In this document: positions 21,004 to 32,500 of the stretch, in pieces
How positions within the stretch are numbered: the first letter of the stretch is position 1
How the letters are laid out: each line of letters begins with the position of its first letter
Assembly: GCF_000090795.2 (NCBI RefSeq)
Contig: NW_003546566.1
Span: 23,416 to 77,839, forward strand
Direction: 5' to 3'
Origin: Amphimedon queenslandica
Taxonomy: Eukaryota; Porifera; Demospongiae; Haplosclerida; Niphatidae
DNA: 54,424 bases
Notes under the pieces: model-generated
Told to the model about the DNA's origin: nothing
Databases searched by the model: none
Seen by the model: the letters and a program-made list of their open reading frames with translations, nothing else
Position numbers and translations under genes: made by a program

Positions 21004-21210
21004 AGCCCAGCATATATGCTATGCAACATTTTGTTGCAAACAACTTGTTGCAAACAACTTGTTGCATGCAACACAGTTTATAATGGAGCTTGCAACATGT
21101 TGCATGAAATAGAACTGTTTCCTATTTCATACAAAATGTTCGCAAGCTCCATTGACTCCATTATTGCATGCAACAAGTTGTTTGCAACAAATGTTGCATA
21201 GTGTATGGTT
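21004..21210. mobile_element. MITE-like inverted repeat in intron 1 of cathepsin B copy 2
   Basis: Starts agcccagcatatatgctatg, with repeated ttgttgcaaacaac; ends gttgcatagtgtatggttta. The arms pair over most of their length (for example aatggagcttgcaaca with tgttcgcaagctccatt). The centre gaaatagaactgtttcctat is itself palindromic. Copy 1 has an empty site here: aattctaagacacc, against aattctaa...tttaagatgcc in copy 2. Confidence 0.8.
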
Positions 21211-21543
21211 TAAGATGCCAAAAGTTACCAGCCATACATAAATTGACAGCTAGATAGTGTACAATAAGCTGTCAGTATTACAAAATGTTTCATTTTTGCA
21301 GGCTTTTGGTGCAGTAGAAGCTATGAGTGATAGATATTGCATAAGCTTTCAAGAGCAGGTCAACATTTCTGCTGAAGATCTTCTTTCTTGTTGTAAAACA
21401 TGTGGAAATGGATAAGTAAAGCCATGTTTACTAGGTAATTAAAAATACTTTTATTGTTAGTGATAGTATTTTTCAAAATAATAGCTATCATAATGATGAC
21501 CTTGCATTGACTGGATATGCATCATTATTAAATGCTTTCTTAA

Positions 21544-21674
21544 GCCCAACATCCACTATGGAAAGCAACTTTGTAGTTACTTTGATGTCTGTCAACTTTG
21601 TTGCCTGAAATAGAACAGTGTTCTATTTCAGGAAACAAAAATTGCTGTTGATTTCAACAAAGTTGCCTAGTGGA
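21544..21674. mobile_element. MITE-like inverted repeat with TTAA target duplication
   Basis: Flanked by TTAA at 21540-21543 and 21675-21678. It starts gcccaacatccactatggaa and ends aagttgcctagtgga. The internal palindrome is tgaaatagaacagtgttcta followed by tttca. Copy 1 of the cathepsin gene has the uninterrupted site (tgcttgcttaggcatag). A 4-bp TTAA duplication is the hallmark of piggyBac-type transposition, so this may be a piggyBac-like MITE (inference). Confidence 0.8.
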
Positions 21675-23293
21675 TTAAGGCATAGTTTCATCAGCTAAAC
21701 TAATTCACCATCACATAACCTTATGATATTTTCCCTTACCTTTAGGTGTGGTGGGGGCTACCCAACTGCTGCTTGGTAAGTATACACCATCAATGCTTTT
21801 GTTTCAGCTTTGTTAATCCAATCAGTATTGGCAATTTGTAATTTTATAATGTTTGCACTAACTAAAATATTTATTGTTTTAAAAACAAGATGTTTACCTA
21901 TTTGTTGTGTTAAAGCCAAGCTATTTATGTGTACTTTATATAAATATACACTATTGCTTTTGTTTCAGCTTTGTTTACATAGCCTGATCCAATTAGTATT
22001 TACAATTTGTAAATTTGTAAGGTTTGCACAAATTAAAATATGCAATGTTTTAAAAACAAGGTGGTTACCTATTTGTCGTGTTAAATCCAATGTACTTTCT
22101 ATGTAAGCTGAATATAAAGCCCGAGCAATCTTGCATATAAATCAAATACATTGTACTCAATTAAGACCTTTTACTTAATATGTTATAGTTAAGACTTTTT
22201 ACTTGGTGGCATCACTCTTTTCCTCCTTTTCCTTTTCTTCTCTTCTCTCTCTCTTCTTCCAAAGGAAATATTGGGCTGATAAGTTGTTTGGAGGGATTGT
22301 TACAGGTGGCCAGTATGATAGTAATGAAGGTTGTCAGCCATACACTATACCTAAATGTAACCATCACGAGCCTGGCCCATACAAGAACTGCTCTAAAAAA
22401 TCCCTGACTAGCCATACCCCATCCTGCAAAAGGTCCTGTATTTCTGGTTATGATAAGAGCTATCACTCTGATAAACATTATGGTAAGAGTTCTTACAGCA
22501 TCAGCAGCAATGTCTCAGGCATTCAAACTGAGATAATGACCAATGGGCCAGTTGAGGCCTCTTTTGATGTCTATGCTGATTTCCCCACTTACACTTCAGG
22601 TAAACGTATTGAGAGTTTAATGTAATAATGTGTTCCTTGTTAATATAATGTATAGGTGTCTATCAGCATACCACTGATCACCATGTTAGTAGCCATGCCA
22701 TTAAGATATTAGGTTGGGGGACTGAGAATGGTGTTCCTTATTGGTATGTGAATGCACCTTATTGTGTGTTTATATCATTATCGTTTAATTGTAGGCTTGT
22801 GGCTAACTCTTGGAACCCAAGCTAGGGGGACAATGGTACGTTATTATTAATTTAAAATTTTTTTTAAATTCAATTTTACTCAGAATTATCCCATACTTTT
22901 TACTTTAGCATGACATGAGTACATGTATGTGTATCAGAAAGTGTAATAAAATCAATAATTTCTACTAGTAATTATTAATAAAATTTCTTGTACAGGGTTT
23001 TGGCCTAGATTTTGGAGCAACTTAACTTTTAACCATTTTTGCCCTATAGATCTACTGTGCATCTTTTTTCATTCCTTTACAGGTTTCTTCAAGATCCTTC
23101 GTGGTAAAAATGAATGCGGCATAGAGTCAGGCATTATTGCTGGAATGCCTGAGCAATACAAATGAATTAGCTGACTGCAAAGCACCTTGCTGTTATTATA
23201 ATTTTTGATTTTTTGTCATTATTAATAGTTAATAATTTTAATTAATAAGAAGTTAGGCGTGGTTAAAATAACTACAAATTTCTTGTGGCCACC

Positions 23294-23965
23294 ATGTCCT
23301 TTTACAAGTGTCTCCTCGTTCTCTTTGCTGTCGCTTCCATTGCTTCTGCCAAACCTCTAGACTTCCAGGCACTCTCTGACGATGTCATTGATTATGTGAA
23401 TTCTCTGAATACGACCTGGACTGCTGCCCGTAGCCCTCGCTTCCCCTCCGGCAATGAAGTTGACGTCAAAGACCTCTGCGGGGTACTTGATGTGAAGCAC
23501 ACTCTCCCGTACAAGGAGAAAGTCTCGGTCGGAGCCATCCCTGATACATTTGACGCTAGGCAGAAATGGTCAGATTGTCCCTCAATCTCTGACATTCGCG
23601 ATCAAGGCTCATGTGGATCATGCTGGGTGAGAAAATAATGCAAGATTTTTTTATAATAATTGTTTACACAAATCAGAAAGTGTTATGAAAAAAATATAAT
23701 GCCGTCATTTTACAGGCTTTGGGTGCAGTTGAAGCAATGAGTGATCGCTATTGCGTTAGCTTCCAAGAGAATGTCCACATATCGGCTGAAAACCTCATGA
23801 CTTGTTGTAAATTTTGTGGTAACGGGTACGTAGACTAACACACATTAATTTATTTACAACTTCAGCCCACTCTCCATGATTCACTTGTATTTTTACTATC
23901 ATTTAGATGTGCTGGTGGCTTCCTCCAACAAGCCTGGTAAGTGACCTTTTGTGGATGCAGCTGCT

Positions 23966-23999
<34 letters not shown>

Positions 24000-25093
24000 C
24001 TGGCACCATCCATCATGTGATTTAATTATTATTGTTATTATATTGGATTCATTGATATTGGTCAGCTATTGTGACATGAATGCAATTAAGCTAATGCCTG
24101 TTTTCATGTTGATTATTGTGTTAGCTGCTTGCATTTATAAGCACATGTAGTCCTACAACTTAATTATACCATAAGACACAGCCACTAAAATTTTTTAGTG
24201 GCTTTTTCTTTTTTAATAGCATTGATTTTAATATCTAATTATGTAATTACCATCCCTTTTAAAGATCAGTCTTTATTTGATACTAGGGAGTATTGGGTGA
24301 AGGATGGTCTTGTTACTGGAGGTCAGTACGGCTCTGATGAAGGATGCCAGCCTTACCTGATACCTAAATGTAACCACCACGAGCCCGGGCCTTACGAGAA
24401 CTGCACTGGCGAGGGCAAGACCCCACAATGCGAACGAACCTGTCGCTCTGGCTACACAACCTCCTACGAGGCTGATCTCCATTACGGAGAGAAGGCATAT
24501 GCTGTACACAGAGAGGTAGAGGCCATACAGACTGAGATAATGACCAATGGACCTGTCGAGGGTGCCTTCACTGTCTACTCTGACTTCCCCACTTATAAAT
24601 CAGGTATTATTATCCACTCTTGCTATTATGCATAATGTGTTATTATTATGTTTTATAGAATAGCATGTAGTGTATTTTGTGTGTTTATTCTTTTAGGCTA
24701 ATGAACTGTTATTTCTAATATACATATTCTACTTTTTAGGTGTTTATCAACATGTTGTTGGACATGCATTGGGTGGCCATGCTATCAGGATCTTGGGCTG
24801 GGGAACTGAGAATGGTGTACCTTATTGGTAAGTGTATTAATATCTACTGGGACACCTAACTCATTTACTTTTTCCTTAACTCACTCACTCTCTCTCTCTC
24901 TCTCACTTCTTTTCCAGGCTTATTGCCAACTCTTGGAATCCTAGCTGGGGAGACAAGGGTGAGTACATCTTCCTCTGTATTGCTTATATTTTTTTAACTT
25001 TTGTTGTTAGGATACTTTAAGATGATACGCGGAAAGGATGATTGCGGGATTGAGAGCAACATTGTTGCTGGTACTCCAAAGAAGTACAAGTAA
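23294..25093 (+). CDS. CTSB: cathepsin B-like cysteine protease, copy 3
   Basis: Seven exons (23294-23626, 23716-23825, 23907-23936, 24287-24603, 24740-24827, 24918-24958, 25011-25093) give 333 residues, with the same intron positions as copies 1 and 2. The start ATG sits in gccaccATGt, a good Kozak context. Signal peptide [19 protein letters not shown]. Catalytic residues: [29 protein letters not shown]. The occluding loop [20 protein letters not shown] is intact. It is much more diverged from copies 1 and 2 than they are from each other, so it is the older duplicate. A GGCGTGG box lies 32 bp before the ATG. Confidence 0.95.
23968..23997. repeat. (GT)n microsatellite
   Basis: Uninterrupted GT run in the intron after the 30-nt microexon of cathepsin B copy 3. 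Confidence 0.9.
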
Positions 25094-25353
25094 ACTGCTT
25101 CTCCTGGGACATCTCCTCCTAAATTTGCTGTGACTAGTTATTATTTAATGTCTTATGGCTTTAGCTGTTACTGTATAGTTAGTTATTGTCATTCCCTTTA
25201 TACATTAAAATAAAAGTTATTGCTATAAATACTAGAGTAATTTTATGGTCATGGTAGAGTAATTGCTATAATTAGATTATAGCATCAAGTCATAGTAGTC
25301 ATAGCTAAGCTATTACGAGCCACACCTCTACAAATTTCTGCTATCACAAAAAG

Positions 25354-28300
25354 ATGAAAGCACTTCTTTTCTTTCTCTCTTTCGTGTATTTCCTCTCTTG
25401 TCCAGTCAATGGACTCCAAGAGGAAGAATGCCCTGTGTCATCTCCATACGTATACATAGAATACAACGCTCGACCAGAAAACGACACCTATGATGAAGTC
25501 GCCAAAGTTCCACTGGAAGACGAGCCCCAGTTTGATATCAAGCAGTGCAGTTTAGTTCCAGGCACTCTATGCTGTTCTTGCGAAGATGAGTCCTACTATA
25601 TTTGTTCTTCATTGGATCAAGCACTTCAGATAGTCAATGGTGATGACCTTGAAGTCCCACCATTGCAGCAACTCTACATCTCACTTGGGGATAAGGAATG
25701 GAGCCTGAGCTCAACTCACAGTTTGGGTAACTTCAGCTCCTTTGTGATACAGGGATTTGGAAAAGGTGCTGAAATAAAATGCACAGATAGCTCTGTTGGC
25801 ATTGAAGTTAATGGCTCCTGTCACTCGTACATGGATAATGTTCACATCAGCAACTGTCGTGGAGTTATGCTCACAAATAACATTAACACTAATATCTCTA
25901 ACTCAGAGTTCACTAAGAACTATGGCAGCGCTCTAACTATCAACAATGGGAGGTGGACTTACTATCGTCATTGTGATCGTATTAATGATTATATGCCAAG
26001 ACATGACATTAGAAACTCTACATTTATTGGTAATGGCCAAACAACTAGTGGAGCAGTGACTAAGTATGGAGGGGGACTAAACTTTAACATACAAGCTCCT
26101 GCTTTTGCCAGTCTGCAAATCAGTGACTGTACTTTTAGCTTTAACAGTGCTGGGATAGGTGGTGGGTTGTATTATGATGCAGAAGGTATTCATGTAGAAA
26201 CAAATGAGCTTTGTCCAGTTGTAAGTCGGTTTGAAATATCAAGGTCACTATTCATGAACAACAGTGTCACGACACACGGTGGTGCTGTGTATGCTTCTGG
26301 GTTTAAAGCATCATACACTGACGTTAAATTTACTGGTAACAATGCATCGTACACAGCTGGTGCTGTATACCAATACATTGATATCACTACACAGTTTACT
26401 GGTGACTGTTCAGATAATGGTGTCATCTTTAATAATTGTATGTGGGAGAATAACACAGCTGCAGGCTCTGCAGCACTTCTTTTATTCTCAACTATTGATG
26501 TTAGCCCAGTGACAACTAGCCTCATGAATTGTTTGCTTGTAAATAATAAAGCAACTCAGACTATTTTCTTTGGGCAAGCCTCTTGTGTTATCCACTCAGA
26601 AAACATGCCTATACATCTCAACGGAGTTTTCATTGGTAATAATACAGGAACAGGGATTTGCTTGCAATCCACTAACGCAAATTTCTCAGGTGAAGTTACA
26701 TTTACAGGAAACAGTGGATTCTATGGAGGTGCAGCGTACATCGATCGTTCAACATTTGTCTTCCATGATGAGCATAATGTCACATTTGCTCACAATAGAG
26801 CAGTTTTTGGAGGAGCTGTCTATCAAAATTCAATTCCTGCCTCACACTGCATATTTCACTTCCAGCAAGACAGCAGCACTGCAGGTGTTACTACTGTCAC
26901 TTTTGATAGTAACAATGCAATATCCAATGGTAATTCCATTTATTTTACTGAGCCAAATAGTGACTGTCTTGATGAAATTAGAAATAAGCAGATTGCATTC
27001 TTCCCCAATGATACAAACCAGTATTCATCTGGTGCTTTTCAAGTTCGGTTACACGATCCTGTTAAAAATGACTCACTGCTAGAGCTCATATTGGGCCAGA
27101 AGCTAGTCATTAATGCCACAATATTAAACTATTTTAATGAGACCTCTACTGCAGAGGTGAGTCTCTTCCTAACTGATGGTGGCGATGATACTCTACAGCA
27201 AACACTTCATCACAGGCTTAATGGTTTTCGACAGTTCAGTATAGCAAATGGTGTCAACTATCCCAACATATTTATAATGGGACCGGAAATTAATTCAAGT
27301 AATGTGGAGTATGAATTAAAAATTTTAGGACTTCATGTTCAGAAAAAGATTACTGTTATTCTGAAAAAGTGCCCATTAGGCTATGTGTACAATACAACCT
27401 CCCAGATCTGTGAATGTGTCAAAATACCTGAAGGCAATGGCATAGTGTCCTGTAATGCAGGGAATGCTTGCATAAGGAAAGGCTACTGGTTGGGTGAAGT
27501 GGATGGTAGATACACAACCAGCCTATGTGAATCTGGAATCTGTAACTCGAGTTCAAATAATTGCGATAGCTGTAAGCATAGCATGGACAATGATGATTAC
27601 TGTCAGTTGCCAGCAACTGAGGATGGACAGTGTCTTAATAATAGAGCTGGGAGACTCTGTGCAAGCTGCAAGCAAGATTACAGCTTTACTTTTGGTATAA
27701 CAAAATGCGTCCGAGACAGCACTTGTAAAAAAGGTCAAGGCATAGTTACACCTTTTCTTAACATTGTCTTTCTAGTCATGACTTTCCTCCTTATCATATT
27801 AGTCCTGAAATTTGACTACAAGCTAAGCTCTGGCTACATGTTTTGTTTCGTATACTACTTTAGCATTGTTAGCCATCTCTTGCCCACTAGTCTTGTGGGG
27901 AACACATTGCTAGCTATAGTTTCAATATTAGAAAGCGTCACACAACTTAATCCACAGTTTTTGGGTTACTTACCAATCTGTTTCTTTCAGAAGTTAGAGC
28001 CACTAGCACAGGAAGCTTTTCTATTCATTAATCCTATCATAATCTCTATTCTTGTCCTGGCGACTATCAGTTTGTCGAAATGCTGTTCAAAGCGCATTAC
28101 CTTTAAGGACAACACCCTCATTAAAGCAATCTGTCTCCTTCTCCTTCTATCATTCACAGCAATCACAGAGACTAGTTTTAGGCTCATGAACGGCGTCATT
28201 TTTGCAGGGATTGACCAAATATATGTCACTATTGAGCCACAAATTAAGTACTTCAGTACAAATGAGCATATCCCTTGGTTCATAATAGGCCTTGCTGTCA

Positions 28301-29118
28301 TAGTTGTTTTGGTAATACCATTTACTCTTCTCCTACTGCTAGCTCCACTGCTTACTAGATGCTTCAACATGAATAAGATCAAGCCATTTTTGGATGAATT
28401 CCAAGGCTGCTACAAAGACAAGTTTAGGTGGATGGCTGGCTACTATTTTCTCTGTCGCTTTATCTATTATATTGTACTAGTTGCTCCTATACTAGACTTT
28501 GTACGCCTGCAATACTCCATACAAATGCTGTCATTCACAATATTAGTGATTCACATGTTGCTCCAACCTTATCAGAGCAGTTGGTTGAACTTTGCCGATT
28601 CCCTCCTCTTAGCTGACCTGACTCTTCTTACACTTCTCTTTGGTGAGACTGGTGATGTGGTCTTTGGTCGCTCTTCTGTAGTGAGGCAAGGGATTGTATA
28701 TGTGCTGGTATTCATTCCAGTTTTTTATCTGATAATTATAATAACTGTTACAGCTACGCATAGATTCAATGTAAATGAGAAAAAAAAGAAGAAGAGGAGA
28801 CTGCAGAGAGATATGTTAAGACCTTTGATCAATACAACTCCAACCAGCCGACGACGAAATTTATCAGTAAGTGTTGGATACAGAGATCCTGTTCTGGGTC
28901 TGCTGGAGAGCGAGAATAACGATGATGAATATTATTGTAGTCCTTCATCAACGGAGAGCTATGACGTTCCTGTTGGTCGCTCAGTTGGTTACAGTATATT
29001 AGAAAGCCCTCATACTTATAAGCCGGTTGATGTTCAAGTGAAAAAAGAGAGGAGTAAATCAACAACAAGTCAAGCATGGCAAAATAATGATGATGAATTA
29101 GAGGGTGATGACCTTTAA
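25354..29118 (+). CDS. beta-helix / multi-TM receptor-like protein, 1254 residues, intronless
   Basis: One uninterrupted frame. Signal peptide MKALLFFLSFVYFLSCPVNG. Residues ~100-600 form a parallel beta-helix-like region with recurrent GGAVY/GGGLYY and FTGNN units, resembling polymorphic membrane protein (PMP)/right-handed beta-helix repeats, with many N-glycosylation sites. A Cys-rich stretch follows (CPLGYVYNTTSQICEC to RLCASCKQDYSFTFG...C). Then come about eight or nine hydrophobic segments (residues ~795-1145), with the motif PFLDEFQGCYKDKFRW between two of them. The cytoplasmic tail has a KKKKKRR stop-transfer cluster, LSVSVGYRDPVLGLL and an acidic end. A surface receptor or adhesion role is inference. 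CCACACC lies 28 bp before the ATG. Confidence 0.85.
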   Translation: MKALLFFLSFVYFLSCPVNGLQEEECPVSSPYVYIEYNARPENDTYDEVAKVPLEDEPQFDIKQCSLVPGTLCCSCEDESYYICSSLDQALQIVNGDDLEVPPLQQLYISLGDKEWSLSSTHSLGNFSSFVIQGFGKGAEIKCTDSSVGIEVNGSCHSYMDNVHISNCRGVMLTNNINTNISNSEFTKNYGSALTINNGRWTYYRHCDRINDYMPRHDIRNSTFIGNGQTTSGAVTKYGGGLNFNIQAPAFASLQISDCTFSFNSAGIGGGLYYDAEGIHVETNELCPVVSRFEISRSLFMNNSVTTHGGAVYASGFKASYTDVKFTGNNASYTAGAVYQYIDITTQFTGDCSDNGVIFNNCMWENNTAAGSAALLLFSTIDVSPVTTSLMNCLLVNNKATQTIFFGQASCVIHSENMPIHLNGVFIGNNTGTGICLQSTNANFSGEVTFTGNSGFYGGAAYIDRSTFVFHDEHNVTFAHNRAVFGGAVYQNSIPASHCIFHFQQDSSTAGVTTVTFDSNNAISNGNSIYFTEPNSDCLDEIRNKQIAFFPNDTNQYSSGAFQVRLHDPVKNDSLLELILGQKLVINATILNYFNETSTAEVSLFLTDGGDDTLQQTLHHRLNGFRQFSIANGVNYPNIFIMGPEINSSNVEYELKILGLHVQKKITVILKKCPLGYVYNTTSQICECVKIPEGNGIVSCNAGNACIRKGYWLGEVDGRYTTSLCESGICNSSSNNCDSCKHSMDNDDYCQLPATEDGQCLNNRAGRLCASCKQDYSFTFGITKCVRDSTCKKGQGIVTPFLNIVFLVMTFLLIILVLKFDYKLSSGYMFCFVYYFSIVSHLLPTSLVGNTLLAIVSILESVTQLNPQFLGYLPICFFQKLEPLAQEAFLFINPIIISILVLATISLSKCCSKRITFKDNTLIKAICLLLLLSFTAITETSFRLMNGVIFAGIDQIYVTIEPQIKYFSTNEHIPWFIIGLAVIVVLVIPFTLLLLLAPLLTRCFNMNKIKPFLDEFQGCYKDKFRWMAGYYFLCRFIYYIVLVAPILDFVRLQYSIQMLSFTILVIHMLLQPYQSSWLNFADSLLLADLTLLTLLFGETGDVVFGRSSVVRQGIVYVLVFIPVFYLIIIITVTATHRFNVNEKKKKKRRLQRDMLRPLINTTPTSRRRNLSVSVGYRDPVLGLLESENNDDEYYCSPSSTESYDVPVGRSVGYSILESPHTYKPVDVQVKKERSKSTTSQAWQNNDDELEGDDL

Positions 29119-29521
29119 CATTATAGTGTGGGTGTGTGTGTGTTTGAGTGTTTAAATGTATATATTAGGTTTCTCATATATTTATGGTTTTAATTTTCAT
29201 TTTAAGAGTGCATTTGTTTATGTTATGATTTTATTTCATTGATCTAAATTAGATAACCAATTCTATTATAAAATAATAGATCTAGCTATAATAATAATAA
29301 ATAAACTTGCAACTAATGTAATGATGATAATAATAATAATAATAATAACAAATAATAGTAGCTGATAATTTGCATATGCATAACTAATAATGATAATATA
29401 ACAGTATCCTAAAATTTTAATATTAAAAATGACCAAACTGCTACTGTAAATTGTGAATGTTATTTTTACTGATGAGTGGTATAAAGTCCAATAACAATAA
29501 TAAGTGTTAGAAAACAGATTA
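29119..29521. other. convergent intergenic region of the two beta-helix/TM genes
   Basis: 403 AT-rich bases between two stop codons. They include a short GT run near 29128-29145 and an (ATA)n run at about 29328-29350. No exon or RNA gene visible. Confidence 0.5.
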
Positions 29522-32500
29522 TCATGATCGCTCAAGAAGTGGCTCTCGAACAGTACAGTCATCAGAGTCATTGCAGTTATTTTGGTAGTGTTGTTTTCGA
29601 GTGGGTTTGAAGCAAGCCGCTATCTTTTCATACAGACTATGAACTTTCCCGAGCTTATTTGTGACTAGCAATCTGTGGTAGGTGATAACAAAGCCGAAAA
29701 TGATAAAAACAGGGTAATTTAAGAGAGCAAAGGATATGACCATATATTTTGGAGAGCCATCTGTCAAATAGACATATTGACAAGTCATGGCAATAATAAC
29801 AAGGTTAAAGATAAAAAAGGAATTTAACACATTGATGATTTTATTTTTGAATGGCATTGAATACAATTGGAGACATAAGTAACCAATCCCAATCATTATA
29901 GCAATATGGACTGTAAGAGCATGATTTACTAAAGTAGCAGCAAAATAAGCAAGCAACAAAATGAACTGTTGAAATGAAAACCAGTACCACTTGTTTGTTT
30001 TGTAAGGAGCGTGAACCGTTTCATACAGTGGACGAATGTATTCCCTAAACTTATCAACTTTCATGATAAACTTTCCAAAAACTATCAGTACCAAATATGG
30101 TGTAAGGATAAGTCCCACTACACTTGACGTAAGAATTATAAGACACTTGTGCTCTACACTGCCATACTCAACAGCTCCACTGTTGTACCATACCCTTTTT
30201 GGCTCTTTTACACCATCTTCGTAATATAAACTTACACCAAATGTTTCAATGAAAGCTTGAAGCAGCTTTGTAAATGAGAGATGAACAACAGTGATCAAAA
30301 CTTGAACAGACGAATGTGCGAGTTTATTAGAAACCGTAGTAGAGAAATGACTCAAAATAATAAGGAAACCAATAATGAGGATTAAATAAACAGGAAGAAA
30401 TAAATTGAGTCCAGCTTTCCATAATTCTGTCATACCATCGTATAAGCAAATTGGGAAGGCAACATTTAAGTTTAACAATGAGAGTATTGCATTTGAGAAC
30501 TTGACAAGAAAATATTCATTTGCACAATCTTCGCTACACAGCATATTTAAATATTTTATGTGCCCAAGGTTAGCAAGTTGGACGTAGAATATGATACCAT
30601 TTAGTGTGCCAGTAGTTAGAGTCAGTTTGAGATTGAATAATAGAAAAACTAGCAATGGGCCTTCTAGTATATAAATGATTGAAGTGAGAGGCCACCATTT
30701 ACTGGAACACATTTTGCACTCATTAGAACCAAGCACTACACTATAATTAGTAATGCACTCTCCACAGAGTATTCCTTTTCGTGAGCCAAAACACAGCGGT
30801 ATTGTCTTTGATGTCTCACTTGAGCTAAGATAAGATCCTGTGCTATTAAAATGTAAGACATCAAACTGAGACCCAATGTTACAGTAACTGGGGTTGCAAA
30901 AACCAATGAAAAGTTTCCTGTCTGTTTGGTCAGTGCTTAACCATAAGTTTAAAATATTAGGCTTTCTAAACGTATTGCTACTGATATTGCAAAATATCTT
31001 CTGTTTTTCAAAAGTTTTGTAAAAATTAAAGATATCTGAGCACTGGCAGGTTCCTGTTTCTGCATCTAATTGGAAGCCAAGTGGACACTTTCTGAGTAAT
31101 ACATTAGCTGCAATAACTTTGTTTTCTTCAGCCAAAGAAAAAAGAAACAGTGACGACTTATTAAGAATTGATGCATCTCTAGTGTGCACTGTCAAATTGA
31201 CAACTGTACAGTTTAGCTCTCCTTTGATAACAAATGTATTTTGATCATCAGAAAGCCACCAATTGACTTTCTTCAGAACATTAGTCTCCTCTACAATTAT
31301 CACTGTTACAATTTCAAATGTAGAGCTATTGCTGTAGTCATAGACACCAATTGGGATGCGAATGGTGCCTCCTGGATAAACTTTGTATCTTTCTTTTTTA
31401 TTACAAAATAAAATCTTTTCGGCAACCGATGAAATATCGGGTACCGAAGCATTATTGATGATGGTATTGTAATAGTCTGCCAGATTGTTCATTATATGAC
31501 CCTTTATAATTGAACATTGATAGAGGTTTGTAGAGTATATGGCATTACCAGCTAGTGCAGCAGTGTTATTAATGAATTTCAAACTGATGTCATTAATATC
31601 GTTAGAGAGCACTTGAAATGTACATCGAAAAGATGAAGAGTGAGTAGCACATATTGTTCCTCCTAAAGACTGCACAGCATTATTTAAAAAACTAGCATTT
31701 AGACTCTCTTTAAGGTAGAGATAGCTGTTGCCTTTTAATAACAGAGCCGCACCATTATGACCAATGTTACTATCAAAAATTAGAAACCCCTCTAAGTAAG
31801 CATTTGAGTTCATTAAGACAAAAACCGAGCCATAGTTGTATGAAAAATTTCCAGGATCAGTCCTACTTCCATTGATATTAACATTGACATTTGACAGGCT
31901 AAATAAACTCATAGGATTATGCTTTTTTGCCAATGGAAGTAGAGTCATGTTTGGATTACCGAATGCAGTAACTGACTCCAACAAGATGTGCACAAAGTTG
32001 GTTGTCCTCAAATATGAGTGTACAGCAGCAGACATGCAAGCTCCATTCCCAAAATTACTAAAGAAAACAAGCCCATGAAAAACCAATTCTATTTTTGGGT
32101 GTAGCATGGATTCTAAATTATTAGCATCAATTACAGCTATATCAATTGCACCGGATAGCCTAGAATTTTGATGTAAACTAAAGCTGTTGTTGAAAAAGGA
32201 TGCATTTGTAATAGTAAGTGGCCTGTAAGTTGTATTGAGCTCATTGTTGTTAAAGTAAAAGACTGCTGCTATGGCTGCTCCACGGCAATTATGCTTCATT
32301 ATTACATTTGAGGAGAAATTTGACGATCTCGACTTATCATAATGTTCATTATTGATGATTGTTTTTGAATCAACTGAAGAATTAAATTGAACTATCAGCA
32401 TTCCTCCTGCAAAATAACCAGAGCAGCCAATAATGTGACAATATGACAGTGTAACGGTTGCTCTTGCATCACTCTGAGTGTACAATATTGTCAGACCAGC

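Larger units (their letters stand above)
20519..23165 (+). pseudogene. cathepsin B-like copy 2, probable recent pseudogene
   Basis: All seven exons of copy 1 can be traced with equal or codon-multiple lengths (20519-20863, 21302-21411, 21746-21775, 22265-22599, 22656-22743, 22795-22835, 23083-23165). Two lesions break it. After exon 2 the expected GT donor reads AT (21412-21413), and reading on gives an in-frame TAA at 21413-21415. In exon 6 the Trp of NPSWGD is a TAG (22823-22825). The segment before the catalytic His also changed from GGHA to SSHA. The active-site Cys and the occluding-loop His pair remain. There are no frameshifts, so the decay looks recent. Two MITE-like insertions sit in its introns. 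A truncated product cannot be excluded. Confidence 0.85.

Noticed and set aside
21412..21745. AT-AC (U12-type) intron rescuing cathepsin B copy 2
   Set aside because: The donor reads ATAAGT rather than ATATCC and the intron ends in TTTAG, not AC. The sister copy has an ordinary GT donor at the same point.
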